Shown here piece after piece: positions 30,731-39,439 of a stretch of DNA of 64,000 bases. The notes below the pieces were generated by a model. It was not told where the DNA came from. It ran no database searches and worked only from the letters and a program-made list of their open reading frames with translations. A program made the position numbers and the translations under genes. Origin of the DNA: Vannielia litorea (GTDB lineage: Bacteria; Pseudomonadota; Alphaproteobacteria; Rhodobacterales; Rhodobacteraceae). The stretch spans positions 2,294,001-2,358,000 of the forward strand of contig NZ_FSRL01000001.1 of assembly GCF_900142295.1 (NCBI RefSeq), read 5' to 3'. Numbering within the stretch: the stretch's first letter is position 1; the number at the start of each line of letters is the position of its first letter.

Positions 30731-31533
30731 GCTGCACCGAGACCATCGCCGACTATGCCTTCCGTTCGCTGGGATACGGGGAGCGGTTGCTGCCGCGGTC
30801 CGAATTCACCCTCTGCCAGCATTTCGTGCTGATCGGCTCGGGGCTGATCTGGAACATCTACTTCGGCACGGTGGCGCTGGTCAGCGGCTTCTTCCTGGCG
30901 ATCACGGTCGCGCTCGGCAAGGCCTCGGCCAACCCCTGGCTGCGCAAGCCGGCAGAGTGGTTCATCCTGGTCTTCCGGGGCACGCCCTTCTTCATCCAGT
31001 GCTTCTTCGCCTATTTCGCCTTCCTGTCGCTGAAGGGACAATACGCATTCTTCGACCCGTTCACCGCCGCCTGGCTCGGCGCGGTGATCGTGCTGTTCCT
31101 CAACACCTCGGCCTATTCGGGCGAGATCTTCTACGGCGCGCTGCGCTCGATCCCCAAGGGCGACATCGAGGCGGCCGATGCCTATGGCCTCAGCGGCTGG
31201 AGCCGGTTCCGGCGGATCGTCTTTCCGACGATGCTCCGGCTCGGCTGGCCGGCCTATACCAACGAGGCGATCTTTCTGTTTCACACCACCACGCTTGTCT
31301 TCTTCAGCGGCTTTCCGGCCCGACAGCAGGGGGGCGATGCGCTCTACTACGCGAGCTATTTCGCGGACAAGACATTCAACCCCTTCATCCCCTACCCGAT
31401 CCTCGCCTTCTATTTCATCCTGCTGACGCTCTGCATCATCGGGATCTACAGCCTGATCGGGCGGCGGCTGAACCGGCATCTTCCGCAGGAGCGGCGGGCA
31501 AAATTCAGGCTGAGGCCGCAGTTGATCAGATGA
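30727..31533 (+). CDS. Polar amino acid ABC transporter permease (HisM type)
   Basis: A 268-residue second permease, GTG start at 30727, overlapping the end of the first. LVFRGTPFFIQCFFAYFAFL carries the RGTP family element. The EAA loop is DIEAADAYGLSGWSRFRRIV followed by FPTMLRL. Both permeases presumably pair with the ATPase at 27502. Its stop overlaps the ATG of the first glutamine-synthetase-like gene (ATGA), which links uptake directly to ligation of the imported compound. Confidence 0.9.
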   Translation: MSCTETIADYAFRSLGYGERLLPRSEFTLCQHFVLIGSGLIWNIYFGTVALVSGFFLAITVALGKASANPWLRKPAEWFILVFRGTPFFIQCFFAYFAFLSLKGQYAFFDPFTAAWLGAVIVLFLNTSAYSGEIFYGALRSIPKGDIEAADAYGLSGWSRFRRIVFPTMLRLGWPAYTNEAIFLFHTTTLVFFSGFPARQQGGDALYYASYFADKTFNPFIPYPILAFYFILLTLCIIGIYSLIGRRLNRHLPQERRAKFRLRPQLIR

Positions 31534-32834
31534 GCGAGACGATACGATTTGGCGCGGTGGACCTGAACGGCCAGGCGCGCGGCAAGCGGGTGCCCGCAAG
31601 CTATGCGGAGAAGCTGGAGAAGGGGGTGGCGCGGCTGCCCCTGAGCGTGCTCAACGTCGACCTCTGGGGCGAGGACATCGAGGACAGCCCGCTGGTGTTC
31701 AAGTCGGGCGACCGGGACGGCGTGCTGCGCCCCTCCCCGCGCGGCCCCCTGGCCCTGCCCTGGATCGACCGGCCCAGCGAGCTGTGGCTGATGCGGATGC
31801 ACCTGCAATCGGGCGAGCCCTTCGAGGGCTGCCCGCAGCGGGCGCTGGGGCGGGTGCTGGAGCGCTATGCGGCGAAGGGCTGGCGGGTGGATGCAGCCTT
31901 CGAGATGGAGTTTCACCTGCTCGACGACGAGGGCGGCACGCTCTCGGCGCCGATCAGCCCGCGCACCGGGCGCAGGGTGCGGCGGGCCGATGTGAACTCG
32001 CTCCTCGGTCTCGACGCCTTCGACGACTTCTTCACCGATCTCTACGACGGGTGCGAGGCGATGGGGATTCCGGCCGAGGCGGCGATCTCGGAGGCGGGCG
32101 TGGGCCAGTTCGAGCTGTCGCTCACCCATGAGGAAGCGAGCCGGGCCGCCGAGAGCGCCTGGGCCTTCAAGCAGCTCGCCCGCGGGCTGGCGCGGCGGCA
32201 CGACATGGCGGCGAGCTTCATGGCCAAGCCCTTCGAGGATGACACCGGCAACGGGCTGCATGTGCATTTCTCGGTGATCGACGCCGAGGGCCGCAACATC
32301 TTCGACGACGGCTCCGAGCAGGGCAACGAGGTGCTGCGCTCGGCGGTGGCGGGCTGCCTCAATGCCCTGCCCGCCTCGATGCTGATCTTCGCGCCCCATG
32401 CCAACAGCTACGAGCGGCTGGTGCCGGGCGCCCATGCCCCGGTGCAGGCCAGCTGGGCCTACGAGAACCGGACCGCCGCCATCCGCATCCCCGCGGGTCC
32501 GGGCAAGGCGCGGCGGATCGAGCACCGGGTGGCCGGGGGCGATGCCAACCCCTTCCTGCACCTCGCCGCCGTGCTGGGCGCCGCGCTGAACGGGATCGAG
32601 GCCGGGCTGACCCCGCCCGCGCCGATCACCGGCAACGCCTACGAGCAGGAGCTGCCCGCCCTGCCGACCGATTGGGAGAGCGCGATCGACGCCTTCGACG
32701 AGAGCCCGGAGATCGCCGAGATCTTCCACCCCCGGCTGATCGACTGTTTCACCCGCACCAAGCGGCAGGAGCTGAAGCGCTGCGAGGGGCTGGCGCGGGA
32801 CGACCTGGTGCTGCTCTGCCTGGAGACGGTGTAG
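31530..32834 (+). CDS. Glutamine synthetase family ligase 1 (gamma-glutamyl-amine synthetase-like)
   Basis: A 434-residue member of the glutamine synthetase superfamily, on the PuuA/GlnT side rather than the GlnA side. Metal- and ATP-site motifs are present: AFEMEFHLLD, EAGVGQFELS, NGLHVHFSVID, the arginine motif ENRTAAIRIP and RIEHRVAGGDANPFLHLAAV. Expected chemistry is ATP-dependent joining of glutamate to an amine. The ATG overlaps the permease stop. A second, distinct paralogue lies 0.8 kb downstream, separated by a glutamine amidotransferase, so the two ligases may act on different amines or as a mixed assembly. The substrate is inferred from context only. Confidence 0.85.
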   Translation: MSETIRFGAVDLNGQARGKRVPASYAEKLEKGVARLPLSVLNVDLWGEDIEDSPLVFKSGDRDGVLRPSPRGPLALPWIDRPSELWLMRMHLQSGEPFEGCPQRALGRVLERYAAKGWRVDAAFEMEFHLLDDEGGTLSAPISPRTGRRVRRADVNSLLGLDAFDDFFTDLYDGCEAMGIPAEAAISEAGVGQFELSLTHEEASRAAESAWAFKQLARGLARRHDMAASFMAKPFEDDTGNGLHVHFSVIDAEGRNIFDDGSEQGNEVLRSAVAGCLNALPASMLIFAPHANSYERLVPGAHAPVQASWAYENRTAAIRIPAGPGKARRIEHRVAGGDANPFLHLAAVLGAALNGIEAGLTPPAPITGNAYEQELPALPTDWESAIDAFDESPEIAEIFHPRLIDCFTRTKRQELKRCEGLARDDLVLLCLETV

Positions 32835-32928
32835 GGGCGGGCTACGCCCACCCGTCTCGCGCCACCAACACCGCTTGCGGCTGCCCGCGCCGGGGCATAC
32901 CGTCTGGCAAGGCCAGAAGGAGGCTTCC

Positions 32929-33624
32929 ATGCACATCGGCATTCTGCAATGCGGCCACTGCCCGCCCGAGCTTCAGCCCCATGTCGGCGACTATCCCGGC
33001 ATGTTCGAGAAGCTGCTGGACGGCCACGGCTTTACCTTTGCCAGCTGGGCGGTCTGCGACATGGAGTTTCCCAACTCGATCGACGCCGCCGATGGCTGGC
33101 TGATCACCGGGTCGCGCCACGGGGTCTACGAGGATCACCCCTGGATCGAGCCGCTGGAGCAGATCATCCGGGCGATCTACCTCGCGCCGAAGCCGCTGGT
33201 GGGCGTCTGCTTCGGCCACCAGATCGTCGCGCAGGCGCTGGGCGGCAAGGTGGAGAAGAGCGACAAGGGCTGGGGCGTGGGCCGGCAGGAGTATCTCTGG
33301 GGCAACGAGGTGGTGGCGCTGAACGCCTGGCACCAGGACCAGGTCATCACCCCGCCGAAGGAGGCGGCCACGGTCTCGTCGAACAAGTTCTGCGAACATG
33401 CCGCCCTGCTCTACGGCGATCGCATCCTGACCGTGCAGGCCCACCCCGAGTTCGGGCGCGAGATGATGCAGGGGCTGATCAACGTGCGCGGCGCCGCGGT
33501 GCCCGAGGCGCGGCTGGCCTATGCCCAGCAGATGCTCGACAAGCCGATCGACAACGCCCGGCTGGGCAATGACATGGCCGATTTCTTCAAGGCCTCGCGC
33601 GACTGGCAGGGGGCCGCGGAATGA
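32929..33624 (+). CDS. Class I glutamine amidotransferase-like hydrolase
   Basis: A 231-residue protein with a complete triad: C94 in GVCFGHQIV, H172 and E174 in VQAHPEFG. It is of the GMP-synthase-glutaminase-like type (WLITGSRHGVYEDHPWIEPL), not the PuuD/peptidase C26 type, although PuuD, the gamma-Glu-GABA hydrolase, would be the analogous step in E. coli. Between two gamma-glutamyl ligases it probably either removes glutamate from a gamma-glutamylated product or supplies ammonia. The start at 32929 has AGAAGGAGG at good spacing; the longer frame upstream is not homologous. The stop overlaps the next ATG. Confidence 0.85.
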   Translation: MHIGILQCGHCPPELQPHVGDYPGMFEKLLDGHGFTFASWAVCDMEFPNSIDAADGWLITGSRHGVYEDHPWIEPLEQIIRAIYLAPKPLVGVCFGHQIVAQALGGKVEKSDKGWGVGRQEYLWGNEVVALNAWHQDQVITPPKEAATVSSNKFCEHAALLYGDRILTVQAHPEFGREMMQGLINVRGAAVPEARLAYAQQMLDKPIDNARLGNDMADFFKASRDWQGAAE

Positions 33625-34976
33625 CCGATTTCATCTCGCAACTCCCCGACACCGCCCGCGACTGGCTCAAGGGCCGCCGCCTCGACGAGGTGGAGTGCAT
33701 CGTGGGCGATCTCGCCGGCGTGGCGCGGGGCAAGGCGATGCCGGCCAGCAAGTTTGCCAAGCAGAGCCATTTCTACCTGCCCAACTCGATCTTCCTGCAA
33801 ACCATCACCGGAGACTGGGCCTCGCTGGAGGATCAGCCCTTCACCGAGCCCGACATGGTGCTGACCCCCGATTTCAGCACCGCGACCGCCGCGCCCTGGA
33901 CCGCCGACGTTTCGCTCCAGGTGATCCACGACATCAACGACCAGCAGGGCCAGCCGGTGCCCGTTGCCCCGCGCAATGTGCTGAAGCGGATCGTGGCGCT
34001 CTACGCCGAGATGGGCCTGACCCCGGTGGTGGCGCCGGAGATGGAGTTCTACCTCGTCGCGCCCAACGTGGACCCGGGCCACGAGATCCAGCCTCCGATG
34101 GGCCGCACCGGCCGCCGTGCCGCCGCCCGGCAGGCCTATTCGATGGCCGCGATCGACGACTTCGGCGCGGTCATCGACGACATCTACGACTTCGCCGAGG
34201 CCCAGGGCTTCGAGATCGACGGCATCCTCCAGGAGGGCGGTGCCGGGCAGATCGAGATCAACCTGCGCCATGGCGACCCGGTGCTGCTGGCCGACGAGAT
34301 CTTCTACTTCAAGCGGATGATCCGCGAGGCGGCCTTTCGGCACGAGAGCTACGCCACCTTCATGGCCAAGCCGATCCAGGACGAGCCCGGAAGTGCCATG
34401 CACATCCACCACTCGGTCGTCGATGCGAAGACCGGGCGCAACATCTTCTCCAACCCCGATGGCAGCGAGAACGAGAGTTTCGCGCATTTCATCGGCGGGT
34501 TGCAGCGGCACCTGCCCGCCGCCGTCGCGCTCTTTGCGCCCTACGTCAACAGCTACCGCCGCTACGTGCCTGACTATGCCGCGCCGATCAACCTGAGCTG
34601 GGGCCGCGACAACCGCACCACCGGCCTGCGGGTGCCGATCAGCGGCCCCGAGGCGCGGCGCATCGAGAACCGCCTGCCGGGGATGGATTGCAACCCCTAC
34701 CTCGGGCTGGCCGCCTCGCTCGCCTGCGGGCTGCTGGGCCTGCGCGAGAAGATAGATCCGAGCCCCGAGTTCACCGCAGAGGCCTATACCCAGGAGGCCG
34801 ACATTCCGACCACGCTGGGCGAGGCGCTGGACCTCTTCGAGGAGGACAAGGCGCTGCACGAGCTGGTCACCGAGAAGTTCACCGAGACCTACCTCGCGGT
34901 AAAGCGGCTCGAGTACAAGGGCTTCATGCAGGTCATCTCCCCCTGGGAGCGCGAGCACCTGCTGCTGAACGTATGA
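33621..34976 (+). CDS. Glutamine synthetase family ligase 2 (PuuA-like)
   Basis: A 451-residue glutamine synthetase superfamily protein, translationally coupled (ATGA) to genes on both sides. Motifs: APEMEFYLV, EGGAGQIEINL, SAMHIHHSVVD, the arginine motif DNRTTGLRVP and RIENRLPGMDCNPYLGLAAS. The N-terminal domain starts with DEVECIVGDLAGVARGKAMP, the element typical of gamma-glutamylputrescine synthetases. Expected reaction: L-glutamate + amine + ATP to gamma-glutamyl-amide. It lies closest to the FAD oxidase, which would oxidise the glutamylated amine. Putrescine is the standard substrate of the family but is not proven by the sequence. Confidence 0.88.
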   Translation: MTDFISQLPDTARDWLKGRRLDEVECIVGDLAGVARGKAMPASKFAKQSHFYLPNSIFLQTITGDWASLEDQPFTEPDMVLTPDFSTATAAPWTADVSLQVIHDINDQQGQPVPVAPRNVLKRIVALYAEMGLTPVVAPEMEFYLVAPNVDPGHEIQPPMGRTGRRAAARQAYSMAAIDDFGAVIDDIYDFAEAQGFEIDGILQEGGAGQIEINLRHGDPVLLADEIFYFKRMIREAAFRHESYATFMAKPIQDEPGSAMHIHHSVVDAKTGRNIFSNPDGSENESFAHFIGGLQRHLPAAVALFAPYVNSYRRYVPDYAAPINLSWGRDNRTTGLRVPISGPEARRIENRLPGMDCNPYLGLAASLACGLLGLREKIDPSPEFTAEAYTQEADIPTTLGEALDLFEEDKALHELVTEKFTETYLAVKRLEYKGFMQVISPWEREHLLLNV

Positions 34977-35632
34977 AGGGGGCGGCACTGTTCGCGGGCG
35001 GCGCGGTGCTGGGCGCTGCGCTCGGCGCGGGCGGAGCCTGGCTCTACGGGGCGCTGTCGGGCCTTGCGGCGCTGGGCGCCGCGCTCTCCGGAGCCCAGGG
35101 CAGCGCGGCGGTGGCCGGCCCGGCGCAGTTCGACGCGCCGGTGATGGTGCTGCAACGCCAGTATCTCGCGCGCGGCGCGGAGGGCATTTCACTGATCCTG
35201 ACCGAGAGCGCCACCGGCGGAGAGGCGGTCTTTGTGGCCGATGCCGCCGGGCTCTCCGGCCATGTCGACAGCGAGGTGATGAGCACCGGCCAGTCGGTCG
35301 CCGCGGTGGCCTTCAGCCTCGGGGGCGCGCTCGCGAACTGGCGGACCTACGCCTTGCTGGTGCAGGAGGGCGAGGTGGTCGACAAGGTGACCTGCTGGCG
35401 CTGCGACGTGCGCCTGCCGGACTTCAGGGGTGCGGATGTGGCGGCGCTTGTGGCGCAGGGCCGGGCGATCCGGCCCGAACACCGCACCTTCGACAGTGAG
35501 GAGGCCTTCGAAGCGGCGCTCGCGGCGGCCAGGACCGACGGGGGCGTGATCGTGGATCGCAAGGCGCAGTTCGGGCAGAGCGGCGGAGAAGGCGCGACAT
35601 TCTGGGTTCTCAACACATGGGTGATGCCATGA
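34973..35632 (+). CDS. Unknown protein with N-terminal membrane or signal segment inside the amine operon
   Basis: A 219-residue protein I do not recognise. The N-terminus MKGAALFAGGAVLGAALGAG and the rest up to residue 45 form an Ala/Gly-rich hydrophobic stretch, a signal peptide or membrane anchor. The remainder is soluble, with PVMVLQRQYLARGAEGISLI, then TYALLVQEGEVVDKVTCWRC (a CxxC pair) and GGVIVDRKAQFGQSGGEGAT. It is probably periplasmic or anchored facing the periplasm. The ATG overlaps the stop of ligase 2 and the stop overlaps the ATG of the FAD oxidase, so it is locked into the operon by translational coupling on both sides. That argues for a role in the same pathway, not a chance neighbour. 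Confidence 0.8.
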   Translation: MKGAALFAGGAVLGAALGAGGAWLYGALSGLAALGAALSGAQGSAAVAGPAQFDAPVMVLQRQYLARGAEGISLILTESATGGEAVFVADAAGLSGHVDSEVMSTGQSVAAVAFSLGGALANWRTYALLVQEGEVVDKVTCWRCDVRLPDFRGADVAALVAQGRAIRPEHRTFDSEEAFEAALAAARTDGGVIVDRKAQFGQSGGEGATFWVLNTWVMP

Positions 35633-36936
35633 AACTTCTCCACGCCAACGGCAAGCGCGGCGCGCATACCACGAGCTGGTATGCCGCGAGCGCCGAGGCA
35701 CCCGGACCGTTCGAGCCGCTGAAGGGCGAGGTCCGCGCCGATGTGGCGGTGGTGGGCGGGGGCTTTACCGGGCTCTCGGCGGCGCTGCACCTGGCGCGGG
35801 CGGGCGCGAAGGTGGTGCTGGTGGAGGCGCAGCGCGTCGGCTGGGGCGCCTCGGGGCGCAACGGCGGGCAGGTGGCCCCGGCGCTCAACATGCACCAGGA
35901 CGTGCTGGAGGCCCGTCTCGGCCGCCCGGCGGCGGAGGGCTACTGGCGGATCGGGCAGGAGGCGGTGGCGCTGGTGCGCGCACTGCTGGATGAATTGGCG
36001 CCCGAGGCCGACTGGCAGCCGGGCGTGCTGCACAGCTTCTGGCAGCAGGGCGAGGCCGAGGAGGCGGCGCAATATGCCGCCTTCCTGCGCCGCGAATATG
36101 GCTACGAGAGCCAGGAGGTGCTCGACGCGGGCGGCGTGCGGCGGTTCATCGGCACCGAGGTCTACAAGGGCGGCGTGGTGGACTGGACGGCCGGGCACAT
36201 CCACCCGCTGGCCTTCGCCTTCGGGCTGGCGCGGGGGGCTTCAGAGGCGGGCGCCGACCTGCACGAGATGAGCGAGGTCCACCGGATCGCGCCCGAAGGC
36301 GGCAAGGTGCTGGTGGCGACCGACCGGGGCCGGGTGCTGGCCGACCAGGTGATCCTCGGCTGCAACGGCTACATGGAGGGGTTGGCGCCCAAGGTGCAGG
36401 CGCGGGTCATGCCGATCAACAACTACATGGTGGCGACCGAGCCTCTGGGCGACCGCGCGGCCGAGGTGATGCCCCGCAACGTGGCGGTGGCCGACAGCAA
36501 GTTCATCATCAACTACTACCGCCTGAGCGCCGACAGGCGGCTGATCTTCGGCGGCGGCGAGAGCTACGGCTACCGCTTTCCGCAAGACATCGCCGGCAAG
36601 GTGCGGGTGCCGCTGGAGCGGATCTTTCCGCAGCTCGAGGGCGTGAAGATCACCCATGGCTGGGGCGGCACGCTGGGGATCACCGTGAAGCGGGTGCCGC
36701 TCTTCATGCGACCCGCGCCGGGGGTGATGTCGGCCGGGGGCTACTCGGGGCACGGCGTGGCGCTGGCCACCAAGGCGGGCGAGATCATGGCCCGCGCGGT
36801 GGGCGGCGACGAGGACGACTTCGAGCTGATGGCCCGCCTGCCCTGCCCGCCCTTCCCCGGCGGCCCGCTCCTGCGCACGCCGATCACCACGGCGGCGATG
36901 ATGTGGTACGGGCTGCGCGACCGGCTCGGGATCTAG
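35629..36936 (+). CDS. FAD-dependent amine oxidase, PuuB/DAO family
   Basis: A 435-residue flavoprotein. The Rossmann motif VAVVGGGFTGLSAALHLARA near residue 38 and GWGASGRNGGQV, typical of gamma-glutamylputrescine oxidase, bind FAD; the C-terminal GVMSAGGYSGHGVALATKAG closes the flavin site. Expected role: oxidative deamination of the gamma-glutamylated amine to an aldehyde with H2O2 release. I use the ATG at 35629 because it makes the ATGA overlap with the upstream stop; an ATG at 35617 would add four residues. No aldehyde dehydrogenase (PuuC) is in the window. Last gene of the coupled run. Confidence 0.88.
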   Translation: MKLLHANGKRGAHTTSWYAASAEAPGPFEPLKGEVRADVAVVGGGFTGLSAALHLARAGAKVVLVEAQRVGWGASGRNGGQVAPALNMHQDVLEARLGRPAAEGYWRIGQEAVALVRALLDELAPEADWQPGVLHSFWQQGEAEEAAQYAAFLRREYGYESQEVLDAGGVRRFIGTEVYKGGVVDWTAGHIHPLAFAFGLARGASEAGADLHEMSEVHRIAPEGGKVLVATDRGRVLADQVILGCNGYMEGLAPKVQARVMPINNYMVATEPLGDRAAEVMPRNVAVADSKFIINYYRLSADRRLIFGGGESYGYRFPQDIAGKVRVPLERIFPQLEGVKITHGWGGTLGITVKRVPLFMRPAPGVMSAGGYSGHGVALATKAGEIMARAVGGDEDDFELMARLPCPPFPGGPLLRTPITTAAMMWYGLRDRLGI

Positions 36937-37060
36937 GGCGAAGACGCCTCGCAGGGCGAAGAATCCGGCAGGGGCGCTCTTCGCAGGGGGAGGGCCGAAA
37001 GGCGGAACGATGTTCTGCCCACGAGACCGTTATCGAAATTTCACTTGGGGGTGCCTGCGG

Positions 37061-37105
37061 TTTCAGCTACATGTTTCCTGAAAGAGCATTTCAGAAAACC
37101 TGAAA
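37061..37105. promoter_or_regulatory. Array of four TTTCAG/CTGAAA half-sites upstream of the DegT-family gene
   Basis: TTTCAG at 37061-37066 and 37089-37094 alternates with CTGAAA at 37078-37083 and 37100-37105; the start-to-start distances are 17, 11 and 11 bp. A fifth, related palindrome GAAATTTC lies at 37035-37042. The array ends 13 bp before the ATG at 37119. The regular spacing suggests cooperative binding of a dimeric regulator, possibly the LysR protein encoded at the other end of the gene. Confidence 0.5.
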
Positions 37106-37118
37106 GAGGTACGCAGCG

Positions 37119-38318
37119 ATGACACAGGCTTCCAACGAGCGGGCCCCCAACGTCTACGACGCCGAACCCATCCCCGAGGCCGCCCGTGCCGAGATCGACC
37201 GCCTGCTGCAATCGGGCGACCTGTTTCGCTACACCGCGCCCGAAGGCGCGCCCGTCGCCCTTCTGGAGCGGGAATTCGCCGAGCTGATGGGCTCCACCTA
37301 TGCGCTGGCCGTCTCCTCCTGCTCCGCCGCGCTGTTCCTGTCGCTGAAGGCGCTCGACCTGCCGCGCGGGGCCCGGGTGCTGATCCCCGCCTTCACCTTC
37401 GCCGCCGTGCCCTCGGCCGTGGTGCATGCCGACTGCGAGCCGGTGCTCTGCGAGGTGGGCGAGAACTACCGGCTCGACCTGGCCGACTTCGAGGCCAAGC
37501 TGCCGGGCGTCGATTGCGTGCTCATCAGCCACATGCGCGGCCATACCTCCGACATGGACGCGATCATGGCGCTGGCCGATGCCGCCGGCATCCCGGTGCT
37601 CGAAGACGCAGCACATTCGCTCGGCACCGTCTGGCATGGCCGCAAGATCGGCACCATCGGCAAGATCGGCTGCTTCTCCTTCCAGAGCTACAAGCTGGTG
37701 AACGCGGGCGAAGGCGGCATCCTGATCACCGATGACCCCGAGCTGGTGGCCCGCGCGGTCATCATGAGCGGCGCCTACGAGCACGCCTGGAAAAAGAACA
37801 TGGGGCTCGAGGCCCATTACAAGCGCTGGCAGAACAAGCTGCCGCTCTACAACATGCGGATGCAGAACCTGTCGGCCGCCGTGATCCGCCCGCAGCTGGC
37901 CGAGGTGGCCCGCCGGGTGCGCGATGGCCGCGCCGGGCACGACCGGGTGGCCGCGAGCCTGAACATGAGCCCCTGGCTCGACGTGCCGCCGCCCCTGCCG
38001 GGCGAGCTGCGCGCGCCGGATTCGATCCAGTTCAACCTCGTCGGCCTGTCCGACGCCGAGGTGCGCGATTTCGCCGAGGCCTCTGCCGCGCGGGGCGTGA
38101 AGGTGCAGGTCTTCGGGATGAGCGAAGACAACGCCCGCGCCTTCTGGAACTGGCAGTTCCTGGGCGATCTGCCCGAGCTGCCGCGCACCCGCGCCATGCT
38201 GATGCGCGCCTGCGACGTGCGCCTGCCCGCGCGGCTCACCGATGCGGAGCTGGATTACGTCTCCGCTGCCCTGGTGGGGGCCGCGAGCCAGGTGAAGGGC
38301 GCGATCGCCGCCGAGTGA
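37119..38318 (+). CDS. DegT/DnrJ/EryC1/StrS family aminotransferase
   Basis: A 399-residue PLP enzyme. The lysine that binds the cofactor is K192 in GCFSFQSYKLVNAGEGG. SSCSAALFLSLKALDLPRGA, VLIPAFTFAAVPSAVVHADC and VLEDAAHSLGTVWHGRKIG are the family's PLP and phosphate contacts. Members usually transaminate keto-sugars on nucleotide carriers. No sugar-biosynthesis genes are nearby, so the usual substrate is not supported, and an amine- or amino-acid-linked role with the surrounding genes is possible. Convergent with the LysR gene. The upstream 182-bp gap holds a conspicuous inverted-repeat array. Confidence 0.88.
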   Translation: MTQASNERAPNVYDAEPIPEAARAEIDRLLQSGDLFRYTAPEGAPVALLEREFAELMGSTYALAVSSCSAALFLSLKALDLPRGARVLIPAFTFAAVPSAVVHADCEPVLCEVGENYRLDLADFEAKLPGVDCVLISHMRGHTSDMDAIMALADAAGIPVLEDAAHSLGTVWHGRKIGTIGKIGCFSFQSYKLVNAGEGGILITDDPELVARAVIMSGAYEHAWKKNMGLEAHYKRWQNKLPLYNMRMQNLSAAVIRPQLAEVARRVRDGRAGHDRVAASLNMSPWLDVPPPLPGELRAPDSIQFNLVGLSDAEVRDFAEASAARGVKVQVFGMSEDNARAFWNWQFLGDLPELPRTRAMLMRACDVRLPARLTDAELDYVSAALVGAASQVKGAIAAE

Positions 38319-38333
38319 GGCCGGGCGGAGGAC

Positions 38334-38393
38334 ATCCTCGGGCCTGACCCGAGGATCCCATGGCCGGGAGCTCCTCGGGTCAGGCCCGAGGAC
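38334..38393. repeat. Double-hairpin inverted repeat between convergent genes (REP/BIME-like)
   Basis: CCTCGGGCCTGACCCGAGG (38336-38354) and its exact reverse complement CCTCGGGTCAGGCCCGAGG (38373-38391) are separated by 18 bp. Each arm is itself a 7-bp stem with a five-base loop, so either two small hairpins or one long 19-bp stem can form. It lies between two convergent stop codons and can serve as a bidirectional terminator. Similar palindromic words recur between genes in many alphaproteobacteria. Confidence 0.75.
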
Positions 38394-38401
38394 GGCACGG
38401 C

Positions 38402-39364
38402 TCATAGCAGCTTCAGATCTCCCGCGAGCCAGGGGAACCGCTCCACCGCGGGTGTGACCACCAGCGTGTCGATCAGCGGGCGAAGCTTGCCGGCCATGCG
38501 CTCGGGCATGGTCGAAAGCACGCCCGCGCGGGCATTGAGCGAGATGGTGCGCGACAGCGGCGCGAAGGGCAGCGGCAGGATATCCGCGCTCTGCTGAAAG
38601 CGGTGGGCCCGGCCCAGCGCGAGCGGCGTGAGGATGGTCCAGCCTGCCCCCTCGGCCACCAGCGCCATGATCGCGTGATAGCTGTCGAGCTCGAAGCGGT
38701 GCGAGAGCCGCAGGTTCTGCCGCGCGAGGTGATCCGAGATCGTGCGACCCATCAGGTGACGGGTCGTGTACTGGATCAGCGGCAGCTTCTGGAGCTGGCC
38801 CGCCACGTCCTCCCCCGCAACCGCGCCGCGCGGCACGGCGGCGACGAAGGGCTCCTGCATGAGCGGGTGCACCTCCATCCATTCCGCCGCCGCGCCCATG
38901 TCGGCCGCCACGATCACGTCGAGCGCACGGGTGTCGAGCAGGTCGAAGAGCCGGTGGGAGGCGCCGGTTTCGAGCAGGAACTGGCAGTTGGCCAGCTCGC
39001 CCGCCATCGAGCTGAGGAGCTGGGGGGTCACGTCGGAGTCGAAGTCCTCGATCATCCCGAGCCGCAGCGAGGTGAGCGCCGCCATGTCGCCGCCCGCGAT
39101 CTCGGCCCGCGCCGCCGCCGCCTCGTTGAGGATGTTCTGCGCCCGGCGCTTCAGCGCCTCGCCCGCCGGCGTCAGCGCCACCGGGCGGGTGGAGCGGTCC
39201 ATCAGCGGCACGCCCATCGCCCCCTCGAGCGCCGTGAGCTGCTGGGAAACGGCAGAGACAGAGGCCCCCAGCCGCCGGGCCGCCGCCGAAACGGCCCCCT
39301 CCTCGGCGGTCGCCAGGAAGACCTCGACCTGCCAGAGGGTGATGCGTCCGGTCTTGTCTGGCAT
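38402..39364 (-). CDS. LysR family transcriptional regulator
   Basis: A 320-residue regulator. The N-terminal winged helix reads ITLWQVEVFLATAEEGAVSA and AARRLGASVSAVSQQLTALE, a complete LysR helix-turn-helix. The effector-binding domain follows (residues about 95-300) with LRLGMIEDFDSDVTPQLLSS and DVIVAADMGAAAEWMEVHPL. It is divergent from the GFA and class III aminotransferase genes (75 bp between starts) and convergent with the DegT gene. LysR proteins commonly control the divergent gene, so the GFA/aminotransferase pair is the likely target. The inducer is unknown. Confidence 0.93.
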   Translation of the reverse strand: MPDKTGRITLWQVEVFLATAEEGAVSAAARRLGASVSAVSQQLTALEGAMGVPLMDRSTRPVALTPAGEALKRRAQNILNEAAAARAEIAGGDMAALTSLRLGMIEDFDSDVTPQLLSSMAGELANCQFLLETGASHRLFDLLDTRALDVIVAADMGAAAEWMEVHPLMQEPFVAAVPRGAVAGEDVAGQLQKLPLIQYTTRHLMGRTISDHLARQNLRLSHRFELDSYHAIMALVAEGAGWTILTPLALGRAHRFQQSADILPLPFAPLSRTISLNARAGVLSTMPERMAGKLRPLIDTLVVTPAVERFPWLAGDLKLL

Positions 39365-39439
39365 GGGGCGGCGGCTCCTTGATTGGGGCGCACGCTATGG
39401 CCATTGCGGAGGCTGCGCAACTGCGGCAGGGTCGCGGCC

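Noticed and set aside
32929..33624. Naming this amidotransferase PuuD
   Set aside because: The triad is present, but the sequence around it is of the GMP-synthase glutaminase type and not the peptidase C26 type of PuuD. Only the position suggests a similar role.
37119..38318. Nucleotide-sugar biosynthesis locus around the DegT-family gene
   Set aside because: No dehydratase, epimerase, nucleotidyltransferase or glycosyltransferase is nearby.
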